DNA of 25,843 bases from UBA8437 sp003445035 (GTDB taxonomy: Bacteria; Planctomycetota; Planctomycetia; Planctomycetales; Planctomycetaceae). Numbering within the stretch: the first letter of the stretch is position 1; the number at the start of each line of letters is the position of its first letter. The notes beneath the pieces were generated by a model, which saw only the letters and a program-made list of their open reading frames with translations, had not been told where the DNA came from and did not search any database. The position numbers and the translations under genes are program-made. The DNA is taken from assembly GCA_937901285.1 (NCBI GenBank), contig CALCHI010000416.1, forward strand, positions 1 to 25,843, written 5' to 3'. Positions 1-7,880 of the stretch are shown here, piece by piece.

Positions 1-2373
1 AGCGGTCTTGGCATCGGCAGCCGCCTTGGCCGCATCGGCAGCGGCCTTGTCCGCCCTGGCCTTCACCGCGGTGGCCGCCTTGACGGCCTCGGCAGCCTTC
101 TTCTTGGCAGCGTCATCGGCCGCCTTCTTGGCGGCCGCCTGAGCGGCCGTCAGCTTCTTGGCAGCGTCATCGGCCGCCTTCTTGGTATCGGCAGCCGCCT
201 TGGCCGTGTCGGCGGCCTTCTTCTTGGCCGCTGTGTCTGCGGTCTGGGCCGTGTCGGAAACCTTCTTGGTGTCGGCAGCGGTCTTGGCCGTGTCGGTGGC
301 CTTCTTCTTGGCCGCTGTGTCTGCGGTCTGGGCCGTGTCGGCAGCCTTCTTGGTGTCAGCGGCTGTCTTGTCAGTTTTCGTCTTGGCCTTGGCGGCGTCG
401 GTGGAGACCTTGTTGTCGGCGGTGTACTTCTTTTCTGCGGTCGTTCGCAGCCCCTGGGCCTTCTTGACAGCGTCATCAGCCGGTTTGATTGCCGCGGTCG
501 CCTTGGGCACGGCGGCCAGGGCGGCCACAACAGCCTTTTTGGCGGCATCCGCAGCGGTGACCTTCGCTGGATCATCGAGGCGGGCCTTGGCCACCAGCCG
601 CACGGACGTGGTCATTTCGGGAGCGTCTTCGGTCGCTGTGAAAACCAGTGGGGCACTGGTCTGTCCCACGCCAATCGTCGTCCCATGGCAGACAACGCCC
701 TTGGGCAATCCCTCGGCGGTCACTTCGATCGCGGCGTTGAAACCGTCACGGCGAAAGGCCAGGGCCCGGCAAAGGAAGTTCTCGCCCTTGCGAAGAGCAA
801 TACCATAGTTCTGTGCAGTGTTGCTGTTCTGTCCGGTGTTCTGGCCCAACGGCAGAACGACCACTCGGAAATCACGTTCTTCGGGGCGAATCGAAAGCCG
901 ATAAACGTGCCGGGACGACCCGACACTCTGGAAGTTCCGGTCGCGGACGGTGACACGGTATTTCGCATCGCCAGCTGACTGGAAACGGTACACGGGATCA
1001 TCGGTGGCAGTGTCAAAGTGATTGGCGAAGAGATTGGTGCCATTGTCGTCGACGGCGGTCACCCGCTTCGGGGCCTGTTCCTTACCGTCCTTGTCGACCT
1101 GGACCATGTCCACGATCAGGTAGGGGTCAGCCGGGGCGCCGATCCGCTGGGAAAAGACCTCGATCCAGAACACCTGGCCGGCCTTCATTGAGAACTCATA
1201 AATGTCCTCGTCACCCCGTTTCTGCAGGACACCGGTGACATCACCTGGCACCTGGATCTTCTGAGCCTTTTCAGCCGTGTTGTTCGGTTCAACCTCAACG
1301 CCCATCGTGCCGGTCGCAAAGTAGATCGGCACAGAATTGGAAACCCCGTTGTCGGCCTTGAGCGCGTATTCGAAAGCGTCCAGTCCGGCGCTGACCGGTT
1401 CGACCCGGATCCCGGAGAGCGACAGGTCGGTCGTGCTCTTGGGAACGGCGATCTTCACGACAAGCTTCTGCAGTTCCCGACGATCGAGCATGAGTCCGGC
1501 CGGTTGTCCACCGGGCAGATTCCGACCGTACAACGTGAACGTCCCGGTCGTGCCCGGAACACCTGCGGCCGGCCTCACGAAATCGATGTGAGGTCCCGTA
1601 TGTGCCGTGAGCAGGTAGGTGTGAGCCACACTGCCGGCAAAACGCTCGTCGTAGATCTTGACGAAGTACTCTCCGTCAGCCGGAAGAGTGACATCGGTGA
1701 CGGGGTCGTGGCCGACCTGGCGTCGAGCAAACGACAACTGGCGAACGCGACCATCGACCCGGCTGTAGATCTCGCAAATCGCGTGCAGCGACGAATCGAC
1801 CCGAGTGGCCTGACAGTCGACAACCACTCGCTGCCCCTGCTTACCGGTGAATTTCAGGTAGTCGACATCGGCGGCGCCGTTGATCTGTCCGTAGACGGTT
1901 TTCCCCAAAGCAAACTCATCGGCCTCGTCGTAGCCGTTGTTGCCCTCGGATTCCCGGACGATTTCACGGCTGGTGACCGCAAACGTCATCGGGTTGCTGG
2001 CTCCGAACAGCCCGGTCACGCGGGCGTCATAAAGTCCGGCGGGAACGTTCTTGGCGATGGTCACCACAAAGGTGTTGGCCACCGGGGTCTTCTTGCCTCC
2101 GGACTCCGTGGTCTTCTGTAACGCAGTGATGCCCGCGTGCGAGAAGCTCATCACACCGACCTCGTCGATATCCGCCCCTGCGACGGTCACCTCGACGGTG
2201 ACTCCAACCTGGCCGACCGGAGGAGTGACCGACGTCAGTCTCGTGCGTGGCAACTGACCCCAGGCCGTGGTGGCCGTGGTGCTCACCAGTGCCACCATGA
2301 GGGCAACCAGTGAGGTCGTGGAGAGAACCGAAGAAAACCAACCGGACCGTTGCGGGTGACGGGCGGAAGCCAT
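1..2373 (-). CDS. Secreted PPC-domain protein with Ala/Lys-rich repeat tail (3' end cut by window)
   Basis: The frame is open without a stop from an ATG at 2373 down to base 1, giving 791 codons, so the start is inside the window and the C-terminus is not. AGGAAGG (2381-2387) lies 7 bases before the ATG. Residues 1 to about 40 look like a signal peptide ending near AWGQ. Two pre-peptidase C-terminal (PPC)-like beta domains are visible, at about 140-250 (YGQINGAADVDYLKF) and about 355-420 (VEPNNTAEKAQKI ... DEDIYEF), with a TIG-like stretch around 258-290. From about residue 596 to the window edge the protein becomes Ala/Lys/Asp/Thr-rich, with internal repeats of 18 and 28 residues, probably helical or coiled coil. 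PPC-repeat proteins of this kind commonly sit beside DUF1549/DUF1553 genes in planctomycetes, as here. It should act outside the cytoplasmic membrane. Its molecular function is unknown; no protease domain is visible in the part present. Confidence 0.85.
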   Translation of the reverse strand, partial: MASARHPQRSGWFSSVLSTTSLVALMVALVSTTATTAWGQLPRTRLTSVTPPVGQVGVTVEVTVAGADIDEVGVMSFSHAGITALQKTTESGGKKTPVANTFVVTIAKNVPAGLYDARVTGLFGASNPMTFAVTSREIVRESEGNNGYDEADEFALGKTVYGQINGAADVDYLKFTGKQGQRVVVDCQATRVDSSLHAICEIYSRVDGRVRQLSFARRQVGHDPVTDVTLPADGEYFVKIYDERFAGSVAHTYLLTAHTGPHIDFVRPAAGVPGTTGTFTLYGRNLPGGQPAGLMLDRRELQKLVVKIAVPKSTTDLSLSGIRVEPVSAGLDAFEYALKADNGVSNSVPIYFATGTMGVEVEPNNTAEKAQKIQVPGDVTGVLQKRGDEDIYEFSMKAGQVFWIEVFSQRIGAPADPYLIVDMVQVDKDGKEQAPKRVTAVDDNGTNLFANHFDTATDDPVYRFQSAGDAKYRVTVRDRNFQSVGSSRHVYRLSIRPEERDFRVVVLPLGQNTGQNSNTAQNYGIALRKGENFLCRALAFRRDGFNAAIEVTAEGLPKGVVCHGTTIGVGQTSAPLVFTATEDAPEMTTSVRLVAKARLDDPAKVTAADAAKKAVVAALAAVPKATAAIKPADDAVKKAQGLRTTAEKKYTADNKVSTDAAKAKTKTDKTAADTKKAADTAQTADTAAKKKATDTAKTAADTKKVSDTAQTADTAAKKKAADTAKAAADTKKAADDAAKKLTAAQAAAKKAADDAAKKKAAEAVKAATAVKARADKAAADAAKAAADAKTA
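100..185. repeat. 54-bp in-frame repeat, second repeat type in the same tail
   Basis: The stretch beginning cttcttggcagcgtcatcgg at 100 recurs at 154, a period of 54 bases (18 codons). It encodes the KKAADDAAKK-type unit. It adjoins the 84-bp repeat, so the Ala/Lys tail seems to have grown by at least two separate duplications. Confidence 0.7.
181..370. repeat. 84-bp tandem repeat inside the PPC-protein gene
   Basis: Two full copies (181-264 and 265-348) and a partial third (349-370) follow each other with an 84-base period. The two full copies differ at about six positions by eye. The period is 28 codons, so the repeat keeps the frame and encodes a 28-residue Ala/Lys/Asp/Thr unit (for example DTAQTADTAAKKKA). 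Confidence 0.85.
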
Positions 2374-2386
2374 GAGCGTCCCTTCC

Positions 2387-2416
2387 TGCGGTGTGCTGCG
2401 GTGTGCTGCGGTGTGC
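2387..2416. repeat. Three perfect copies of tgcggtgtgc in the 5' leader
   Basis: The 10-base unit tgcggtgtgc occurs three times head to tail, followed by a partial copy. It lies directly upstream of the Shine-Dalgarno sequence of the PPC-protein gene (minus strand), so it is part of the mRNA leader or the core promoter. It may be a simple slippage repeat; a 10-base period matches about one helical turn. Confidence 0.8.
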
Positions 2417-2533
2417 GGCGAAACTCGCTGCGTTGTTGTCTAGGTGAATTGAACCGATCGGTATGGCCGTCTCGTGGAGGTCACCTGGAAGTGACCAGAG
2501 AGCCGGTATTGATCGAGCGTGGCAGGTAGGAAA

Positions 2534-2563
2534 GAAACCCGGTCTCTGGCGAAACCGGGTTTC
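2534..2563 (-). terminator. Hairpin terminator after the DUF1549/DUF1553 gene
   Basis: A perfect 10-bp stem (gaaacccggt at 2534-2543 with accgggtttc at 2554-2563) closes a 10-base loop. On the minus strand it lies about 100 bases after the stop codon at 2660 and is followed by TTTCCT, so it is a plausible Rho-independent terminator. It would separate transcription of this gene from the downstream PPC gene. The T tract is short, which lowers certainty. Confidence 0.6.
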
Positions 2564-2659
2564 CCTCCATTCGTCTGAATCCCGGATCCGGCGACCAACC
2601 ACGGCCACTCGACCCGGTGTCTGGACGGAAATCCTCTCGCCGGTTTTCGCCGGCCGTCT

Positions 2660-5173
2660 TTAGTGGTTGAAGAGGAACTCCTTGGTATTGATCAGGGCCC
2701 AGATGATATCTTCCCAAGCAACCTTGACGTCCTTTTCGTGCTTGGCCAGGTGGGCCATCGCGATCTTGTTTTCCACCGAATCGGGCTCACGCGAGTAAAC
2801 CCAGCGGTAGAGTTCCTTGATCTTCTCCTGGTTGGGCCGTTTCTTGTCGGCGGCCAGCTTCGCCGCACGGCCAGTGCCAGCAGCGATCTTGTTCTGGACT
2901 TCCGAACTGTTCAACAGGTGCAGGCTCTGGGCCAAGTTGGCCTCCTGAGACCGCTCGCACTCGCACGCCGTATCGGCCTGCGGCTGCCCGAAGACCTTCA
3001 AGAAATAGGGTCCCTTGGAGGGGTCGGGCAGCTGGACGGCCCGGGTGCCGGTCGGCAGCCCGCCGTAAGCCTGCGTCGAAGCGGTCACCTGGTGGAAGGC
3101 GTCATAGAGCACCTCGGCGGTCAGCCGCTTCGGGTAGTACCTCGAGAAGTTCTGCTTGTCCTTGAGGTTGTAGTCATTGGGCAGCGAACTGAGCTGATAG
3201 GTGTTCGACTGGCAGATCAGTCGCACGAGCCCCTTGATGTCGAACTTGCTGGCAATAAAGTGCTGGGCAAGTCCGTTGAGCAATTCGGGATTCGACGGCG
3301 GGTTGGTCGCCCGCATATCGTCTTCGGGCTCGACAATCCCGCGATCGAAGAAGTGCTTCCAGTAACGATTGACCAGTGCATGGGCGAAGAACGGGTTGTC
3401 CTTGCGGGCCATCCAGTCGGCCAGGTACTGCCGCGGGTCATGATCAGCGGGAATCTCCAAGGCAGGACTTCCCAGGCCGGTCGGCTTGAGGTTGTCGCCA
3501 CTGCGGGGATTCTTGGCGGTGGCGGCACCCGGATTGTGGACAATCCTCCGGTCACGGGCTTGCCGTGAGAACCCGGCCAGGGTGACGTTCTTCTTGGTCA
3601 CCCGGCTGAAGAAGGCCGAGAACCCGTAGTAGTCGTTCTGGCTCCACTTCTCGAACGGGTGGTGATGGCAGCGGGCACACTGGATCCGCAGGCCCAGGAA
3701 CAGCTGCGCCGTATCCTCGACTTGCTCGTTGACCTGGTCAACTTCCCGGAACCACACCACACCAGGCGACTCGGTCCACTGACCGGAAGCCGCGATGATC
3801 TCGCGGACAAACTCGTCGTAGGGCTTGTTGTTGTAGAGGCTGTTCCAGATCCAGCGGTAAAAGGCATACGTCGACCCGGTGTCGTCGTTTCCTCGCTTCT
3901 TGTTCCGCAGGACCATGTTCCACTTGTTGGTGAAGTAATCGGCGTACTCGGAACTGTCGAGCAACCGATCGATCGCCTTGTCACGTTTCTTGGGGTCCTC
4001 ATCGGCGAGGAACTTCGCGACTTCCTTGGCACTGGGCAGCCCCCCGGTCACGTCCACGTAGACACGCCGCAGGAACGTTGCGTCGTCGGCAACCGGCGAG
4101 GCGGGAATGCCAAGCAGCTTGAGTTTGCCGAAGACGGCCTTGTCGACCAGGTTCTTCTCCGCGGGAAGGTTCGCCACGGTGGCTCCCAGCGGAATCGTGG
4201 CCCGGAAGGTCGAAACCTGGCCCTGGTAACGGGCCATGATCGCCACCTCACCGGCCAGGTCCAGAGTCTTGATCAGACCGGTCACGGTCGCTTCGGCCAT
4301 CTCGGTGTCGTTGGCCTCGTAGAGAGCCATCCGGGTCACGTCTTCGACGGTGCCGTCGCTGTAGGTGGCCAGGGTGGTGATCTGCTGGTCGCTGCCACGA
4401 TCCATCACCCGTGTGACGGGGTAGCACTTGATACTGCTCACAACCGGGTCCGCGGCACTGCCCCGGGGCATGCCCTGCTCGACCCAGCGATAGATCAACC
4501 GGTACTCGTGACTGTCGACATCCATCCGCTTGCCGCCACCGTGCGGGGAACGCCCCACGGCTTTGAGCAACAGCAGGCTCTCACCCGGAGATGCCGAAGA
4601 CAGCCGCCGTCCACGGCCTTCCTTGACCAGAAACTCGTAGTCGTCGCCGGGGTAGAAGCCCAGCAAAGAGAGCTTGAAGCCGTTCTGGCCACTGGCTTTA
4701 CCGTGGCAACCGCCGCTGTTGCACCCGAGCTTGGTGAAAATCGGAACGATCTGGTTCTTGAAGTTGATCGGGATCTGGCGGGTCACGCCTTCGACCGTGA
4801 TCTTCAACGTCGAGGACTTGCCCCCGGCCGTCGCGGTCACCACTGCCACGCCGTCAGCTGAAGGAGTCGCCAGCCCGGTCGCGTCGACTTTCAAGACGCC
4901 CGCCGGGGCGACCGAGAACTTGACCTTGTGCGTGAAGTCACGCAGTTGGCCGCTCGAGTAGACGCCGGTGATGTAAAGTTGTTGGCGAGCATCACGACCT
5001 CGCATCGTGATTCCCTTTTTGGCGAGATTTGGCTCGACCTTCAACGACGTCAAGGCCCCAGGATCTCCCAATCCCTTGGGCTTGGCCGGTGCGGCGGCGT
5101 TGACCACCGTCGTCAGGGACATCACGGCCAGTGCCGCGAAGACAACCTGCATCCTGTTCCAGCTTCGGCTCAT
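2660..5173 (-). CDS. Secreted Ig-like/cytochrome c-like/DUF1549/DUF1553 protein
   Basis: 837 residues. The ATG at 5173 is preceded by GAGGGG and begins a signal peptide (hydrophobic core about 8-24, cleavage near VNA-AAP). Domains in order: a BIG2-type Ig-like domain (about 40-130); a planctomycete cytochrome c-like segment (about 135-240) with the spaced motif CNSGGCHG (C151, C156, H157); a second Ig-like segment (about 245-330); DUF1549 (about 340-530) with a classical CARCH motif (499-503) followed by HHPFEKW; and DUF1553 (about 575-830, including NPFFAHALVNRYWKHFF). The domain order and length are usual for the large planctomycete family of this type, which is exported and poorly characterised; heme binding is inferred from the motifs. 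It is transcribed in the same direction as the PPC-protein gene, about 290 bases upstream, and the two families recur together in planctomycete genomes. The exact biochemical role is unknown. Confidence 0.92.
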   Translation of the reverse strand: MSRSWNRMQVVFAALAVMSLTTVVNAAAPAKPKGLGDPGALTSLKVEPNLAKKGITMRGRDARQQLYITGVYSSGQLRDFTHKVKFSVAPAGVLKVDATGLATPSADGVAVVTATAGGKSSTLKITVEGVTRQIPINFKNQIVPIFTKLGCNSGGCHGKASGQNGFKLSLLGFYPGDDYEFLVKEGRGRRLSSASPGESLLLLKAVGRSPHGGGKRMDVDSHEYRLIYRWVEQGMPRGSAADPVVSSIKCYPVTRVMDRGSDQQITTLATYSDGTVEDVTRMALYEANDTEMAEATVTGLIKTLDLAGEVAIMARYQGQVSTFRATIPLGATVANLPAEKNLVDKAVFGKLKLLGIPASPVADDATFLRRVYVDVTGGLPSAKEVAKFLADEDPKKRDKAIDRLLDSSEYADYFTNKWNMVLRNKKRGNDDTGSTYAFYRWIWNSLYNNKPYDEFVREIIAASGQWTESPGVVWFREVDQVNEQVEDTAQLFLGLRIQCARCHHHPFEKWSQNDYYGFSAFFSRVTKKNVTLAGFSRQARDRRIVHNPGAATAKNPRSGDNLKPTGLGSPALEIPADHDPRQYLADWMARKDNPFFAHALVNRYWKHFFDRGIVEPEDDMRATNPPSNPELLNGLAQHFIASKFDIKGLVRLICQSNTYQLSSLPNDYNLKDKQNFSRYYPKRLTAEVLYDAFHQVTASTQAYGGLPTGTRAVQLPDPSKGPYFLKVFGQPQADTACECERSQEANLAQSLHLLNSSEVQNKIAAGTGRAAKLAADKKRPNQEKIKELYRWVYSREPDSVENKIAMAHLAKHEKDVKVAWEDIIWALINTKEFLFNH

Positions 5174-5811
5174 GCGAATGATCCCCTCGTTCGTTTTCTG
5201 CGTGCCGTCACCGCCTGCGGCAGTGAGACTCAGTCCGTTTTGACGTGTTACCGTGAGTTAGGTGTCGAATCAGCCCCAAGCCAAAAAATGGTCCCGTGGC
5301 TGTCGCGTTTGGATTGGATCACGTGGTGGGCAAAACAAGGTGGGAGGCCGCTCCGTCTCTACCATCACGGCCGGATCCATGTTACCTAACCATGAACCCG
5401 CCCTGCAACAGCCTCCTGTGGCAGACAACATATCAATATCGGCCAAAATGTCAATTAGTGTCATCTGGAGTGAACGTGTCGATCGAATCGAACTCCCGTT
5501 CCCATGGTCAGACTCTGCCCAACTGCAGGTCGTTACCCGTTGGAACCACCCTTCTGGCCGACTAGAATGGACTCCTCGGTGGGGCCACGTCTCCCGAGTG
5601 TCCCCAGCCAGAATCGCCAGGACCGGTCAAACACGGCTCGATGCCCGACCGACTCACGTTATCCTCTGTATCGGTTCACGTTACCCTGTATATGAAGAAG
5701 CGAACAACTTCGATCAGAACTGGCTGACACAAAAACGCGATCCCCGGCCAGGACCACCGCACGGATTCTCGCGGCCCCTGGCTGACACGACTGTTTTTCG
5801 AGACCACACAG
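5174..5811. other. 638-bp divergent intergenic region
   Basis: This separates the minus-strand DUF1549 gene from the plus-strand ribBA gene, so it should hold both promoters. I find no convincing -35/-10 pair, tRNA or FMN-riboswitch core. It contains a 12-base near-direct repeat, tcacgttatcct (5654) and tcacgttaccct (5676), exactly 22 bases apart, and an exact 11-base direct repeat ctggctgacac (5720 and 5778). Open frames crossing it do not resemble known proteins. Confidence 0.6.
5654..5687. promoter_or_regulatory. Paired tcacgtta direct repeats, possible regulator site
   Basis: tcacgttatcct (5654-5665) and tcacgttaccct (5676-5687) match at 11 of 12 positions. They are 22 bases apart, about two helical turns, and lie roughly 125-160 bases before the ribBA start. 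This spacing would suit a dimeric activator or repressor. No factor can be named, and a chance repeat is possible. Confidence 0.25.
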
Positions 5812-7128
5812 ATGAACAACCTTTCTGACCAGCCTGTCGACCCAATGCAGTACAACACGATCGACGAGGCCGTCGATGCGCTAAGCCGGGGGCTGATGGT
5901 GATCGTGGTGGATGCGGCCGAGCGTGAGAACGAGGGCGATTTCATCTGCGCGGCCGAATCGATCACGGCTGAACAGGTCGACTTCATGCTCCGTCACGGC
6001 AGCGGGGTGCTCTGTGTCCCGATGGCCGAAGAGGTGGCCGACCAGCTGCAACTCTCACCACCGGGCGACTCCTTCGGCCCCGGTCCCCAGACCCGGACCA
6101 ATTTCCTGACCCCCGTCGATCACATCGGCGCGGGCACCGGTGTCAGCACCGCCAACCGCGCAATGACGATTCGCGCGATTGCCGAGCCCGACAGCCGGCC
6201 GAAGGACTTTGTCCGCTGGGGACACACCGACACGCTGTTGGCCAAGCCCGGTGGCGTGCTGCGGCGGGCCGGACACACCGAGGCCACCGTCGACCTGGTC
6301 CGCATGGCTGGCTGCCGCCCGGTTGGCTGCCTGATCGAGATTCTTTCGCAACAAGGTGACGGCATGGCCGACGGCACCGAATTGCGGCAGATCGCTTCCC
6401 AGTTCGGACTACCGATCATCTCAATCGAAGACCTGATCCGGCACCGGCGGATGCGGGAACGATTGGTCCAGCGAGAAGTCGAAGTGCCGATCGTGACCCG
6501 TTACGGATCAACTCGCGTGATCGCCTACTCGGTCGATCACGAGGACCAGCAGCCGATGGCCATCGTCTGGGGGCAGCTTGCCTCGGCCGAATCCCCCCTG
6601 GTCCGCATGCACTCCTCCTGCTTCACCGGCGACGTGCTCGAATCGCTCCGCTGCGACTGCGGTGACCAGTTGCACCTGGCCATGAAGATGATCGGGCAGG
6701 AAGGGGTGGGAGCCGTGATCTACCTGCCTCAGGAGGGTCGGGGGATCGGACTGGTCGCCAAGCTCAAGGCCTACCAGTTGCAGGACCAGGGATTCGATAC
6801 GGTCGAGGCCAACCACAAGCTGGGCTTCAAGGCCGACATGCGGGACTACATGATCGGCCTGCAGATCCTCAAGGATCTCGGGCTGTCTCAGATCCGCCTG
6901 CTGACCAACAACCCCAACAAGGCCGACGCGTTTCCCGCCTGGGACCTGCGGGTGGTCGAACAGGTGCCCATCGTGGCTGCTCCCGAGGCCCACCGTGCGG
7001 TCTACCTGGCAACCAAGCGGGAAAAACTGGGACACACGATCCCCGAATCGGCGATCGTACCAAAAGACACCGACGACACCCCATCGGCCGACGAGCCCAC
7101 TCGGCACAGCTTGCAACCTGAAGGGTGA
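5812..7128 (+). CDS. ribBA: Bifunctional 3,4-dihydroxy-2-butanone-4-phosphate synthase / GTP cyclohydrolase II
   Basis: 438 residues; a fusion supplying both early precursors of riboflavin in the cytoplasm: ribulose-5-phosphate to dihydroxybutanone phosphate, and GTP to the pyrimidine precursor. The N-terminal RibB domain (about 12-212) has RENEGD (38-43), GTGVSTANR (108-116) and GGVLRRAGHTE (147-157). The RibA domain (about 218-405) has the zinc ligands C270, C281 and C283, EGRGIG (308-313) and TNNPNK (365-370). All expected catalytic motifs appear intact. The last 30 or so residues are a low-complexity tail outside the family core. No Shine-Dalgarno is visible; ATG 5812 is the longest start, and the in-frame ATG at 5842 (MQYNTIDEA) fits the family N-terminus equally well. 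There is no other rib gene nearby. Confidence 0.95.
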   Translation: MNNLSDQPVDPMQYNTIDEAVDALSRGLMVIVVDAAERENEGDFICAAESITAEQVDFMLRHGSGVLCVPMAEEVADQLQLSPPGDSFGPGPQTRTNFLTPVDHIGAGTGVSTANRAMTIRAIAEPDSRPKDFVRWGHTDTLLAKPGGVLRRAGHTEATVDLVRMAGCRPVGCLIEILSQQGDGMADGTELRQIASQFGLPIISIEDLIRHRRMRERLVQREVEVPIVTRYGSTRVIAYSVDHEDQQPMAIVWGQLASAESPLVRMHSSCFTGDVLESLRCDCGDQLHLAMKMIGQEGVGAVIYLPQEGRGIGLVAKLKAYQLQDQGFDTVEANHKLGFKADMRDYMIGLQILKDLGLSQIRLLTNNPNKADAFPAWDLRVVEQVPIVAAPEAHRAVYLATKREKLGHTIPESAIVPKDTDDTPSADEPTRHSLQPEG

Positions 7129-7138
7129 CCACTATAAT
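7111..7138 (+). promoter_or_regulatory. Sigma70-like promoter for rpmB-gatCAB
   Basis: TTGCAA (7111-7116), a 16-base spacer, and a perfect TATAAT (7133-7138). The -35 box lies inside the last codons of ribBA and the -10 box just after its stop codon. It is well placed, about 65 bases before the rpmB start, and would give the ribosomal protein gene its own transcription. Confidence 0.6.
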
Positions 7139-7203
7139 CGCGGTTTCCCGCTTGCGGTGAGCGGTGAGCTGCTCGATTCACACGAGACCGCTGGAGCTTG
7201 ATG

Positions 7204-7473
7204 ATGGGCCAGAAATGTGCCATTTGCGGCAAGGCTCCCCAGGTGGGCAACCGCGTCTCTCGACGGGGCAAGGCCAAGTACCTGGGCGGCAACGGCCGCA
7301 AGACGACCGGGATCAGCAAACGTCGCTTCAAGCCGAACCTGCAGAAAATTCGCATCCAGCTGAATGGCGGAACCGCCACCAGACGCGTTTGCACCGCCTG
7401 CATCCGCAATGGACAGGTGCAGAAGGTGATCGTGAAAAAGGCATTCGCCGAGCCGGAGCCAACGGCCAGCTGA
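7204..7473 (+). CDS. rpmB: 50S ribosomal protein L28, zinc-ribbon type
   Basis: 89 residues from ATG 7204. The sequence CAICGKAPQVGN at the N-terminus and RRFKPNLQKIR in the middle are L28 signatures. Two CxxC pairs (C5/C8 and C63/C66) make it the zinc-binding (C+) form. Start choice: TTG 7198, ATG 7201 and ATG 7204 are all in frame; GGAG at 7193-7196 is 7 bases before 7204 and only 4 before 7201, and the family usually has three residues between Met and the first Cys. It is a structural component of the large ribosomal subunit. It is the first gene of a translation-related run with gatC, gatA and gatB, 46 bases ahead of gatC. Confidence 0.93.
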   Translation: MGQKCAICGKAPQVGNRVSRRGKAKYLGGNGRKTTGISKRRFKPNLQKIRIQLNGGTATRRVCTACIRNGQVQKVIVKKAFAEPEPTAS

Positions 7474-7479
7474 CGCGGA

Positions 7480-7507
7480 CCTCGACCGCCCCCCGGGGCC
7501 ACCGAGG
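7480..7507 (+). terminator. GC-rich hairpin between rpmB and gatC
   Basis: cctcg (7480-7484) pairs with cgagg (7503-7507), and inside it gccc (7488-7491) pairs with gggc (7496-7499) around a 4-base loop. No T tract follows, and it ends just before the gatC Shine-Dalgarno. It is more likely a partial attenuator or an RNA-processing/stability element than a full terminator. Confidence 0.3.
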
Positions 7508-7519
7508 ATCGGGAGTGTC

Positions 7520-7852
7520 ATGTCCGAAACGCATTCCGCGGAACCGTCACACGGCCAGCTGACCCGCGACGACGTTCTCAAGGTCGCTCGCCTGGCCAGG
7601 CTCACGCTCGACGAATCCGAGATCGAGGCATTCACCGGTCAACTGGGGCAGGTGCTCGGGTATGTCGGAATCCTCGATGAAGCCAACACCGAAGGGGTCG
7701 AGCCGTTGGCGGGTGCGTCAGAACGGACCGACGTGCTCCGCGAGGACGAGCCCGGCGAGTCACTGACCCGCGGCCAGGCACTTTCGGGTGCCCCTCGCCA
7801 CGACGACCGGTTCTTCCTGGTCCCTCCGGTGCTCGACACCTCGGCCGAATGA
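7520..7852 (+). CDS. gatC: Asp/Glu-tRNA amidotransferase subunit C
   Basis: 110 residues, the usual GatC length plus a short N-terminal extension. The core VLKVARLARLTLDESEIEAF is the family signature, followed by the typical extended segment with VEPLAG, LREDEP and RFFLVPPVL. GatC wraps around GatA and GatB to hold the complex together. GGGAG (7511-7515) supports the ATG at 7520. It is followed 28 bases later by gatA and belongs to the same operon. Confidence 0.93.
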   Translation: MSETHSAEPSHGQLTRDDVLKVARLARLTLDESEIEAFTGQLGQVLGYVGILDEANTEGVEPLAGASERTDVLREDEPGESLTRGQALSGAPRHDDRFFLVPPVLDTSAE

Positions 7853-7880
7853 TTCTCCGGACGATCTTCCTGGTGAATTG

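Noticed and set aside
100..370. Regular repeats that could suggest a CRISPR array
   Set aside because: The repeats are contiguous, in frame and coding, with no unique spacers between them.
158..808. 216-residue Ala/Val-rich plus-strand open frame resembling a membrane protein
   Set aside because: It is the antisense of the Ala/Lys repeat tail of the PPC protein; its hydrophobicity is a by-product of the repeat codons.
2638..2656. Short gccgg/ccggc hairpin right after the DUF1549 gene stop
   Set aside because: Only 5 bp with no T tract; the 10-bp hairpin at 2534-2563 is the better terminator.
2663..4861. Long plus-strand frames (301 and 400 residues) opposite the DUF1549 gene
   Set aside because: They are antisense shadows; the minus-strand protein carries clear domains throughout.
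5174..5811. FMN riboswitch before ribBA
   Set aside because: I could not find the conserved core sequences of the FMN element; a covariance-model search would settle it.
5262..5828. 188-residue frame across the ribBA upstream region
   Set aside because: It has no recognisable domain or ribosome binding site and overlaps the ribBA start in another frame.
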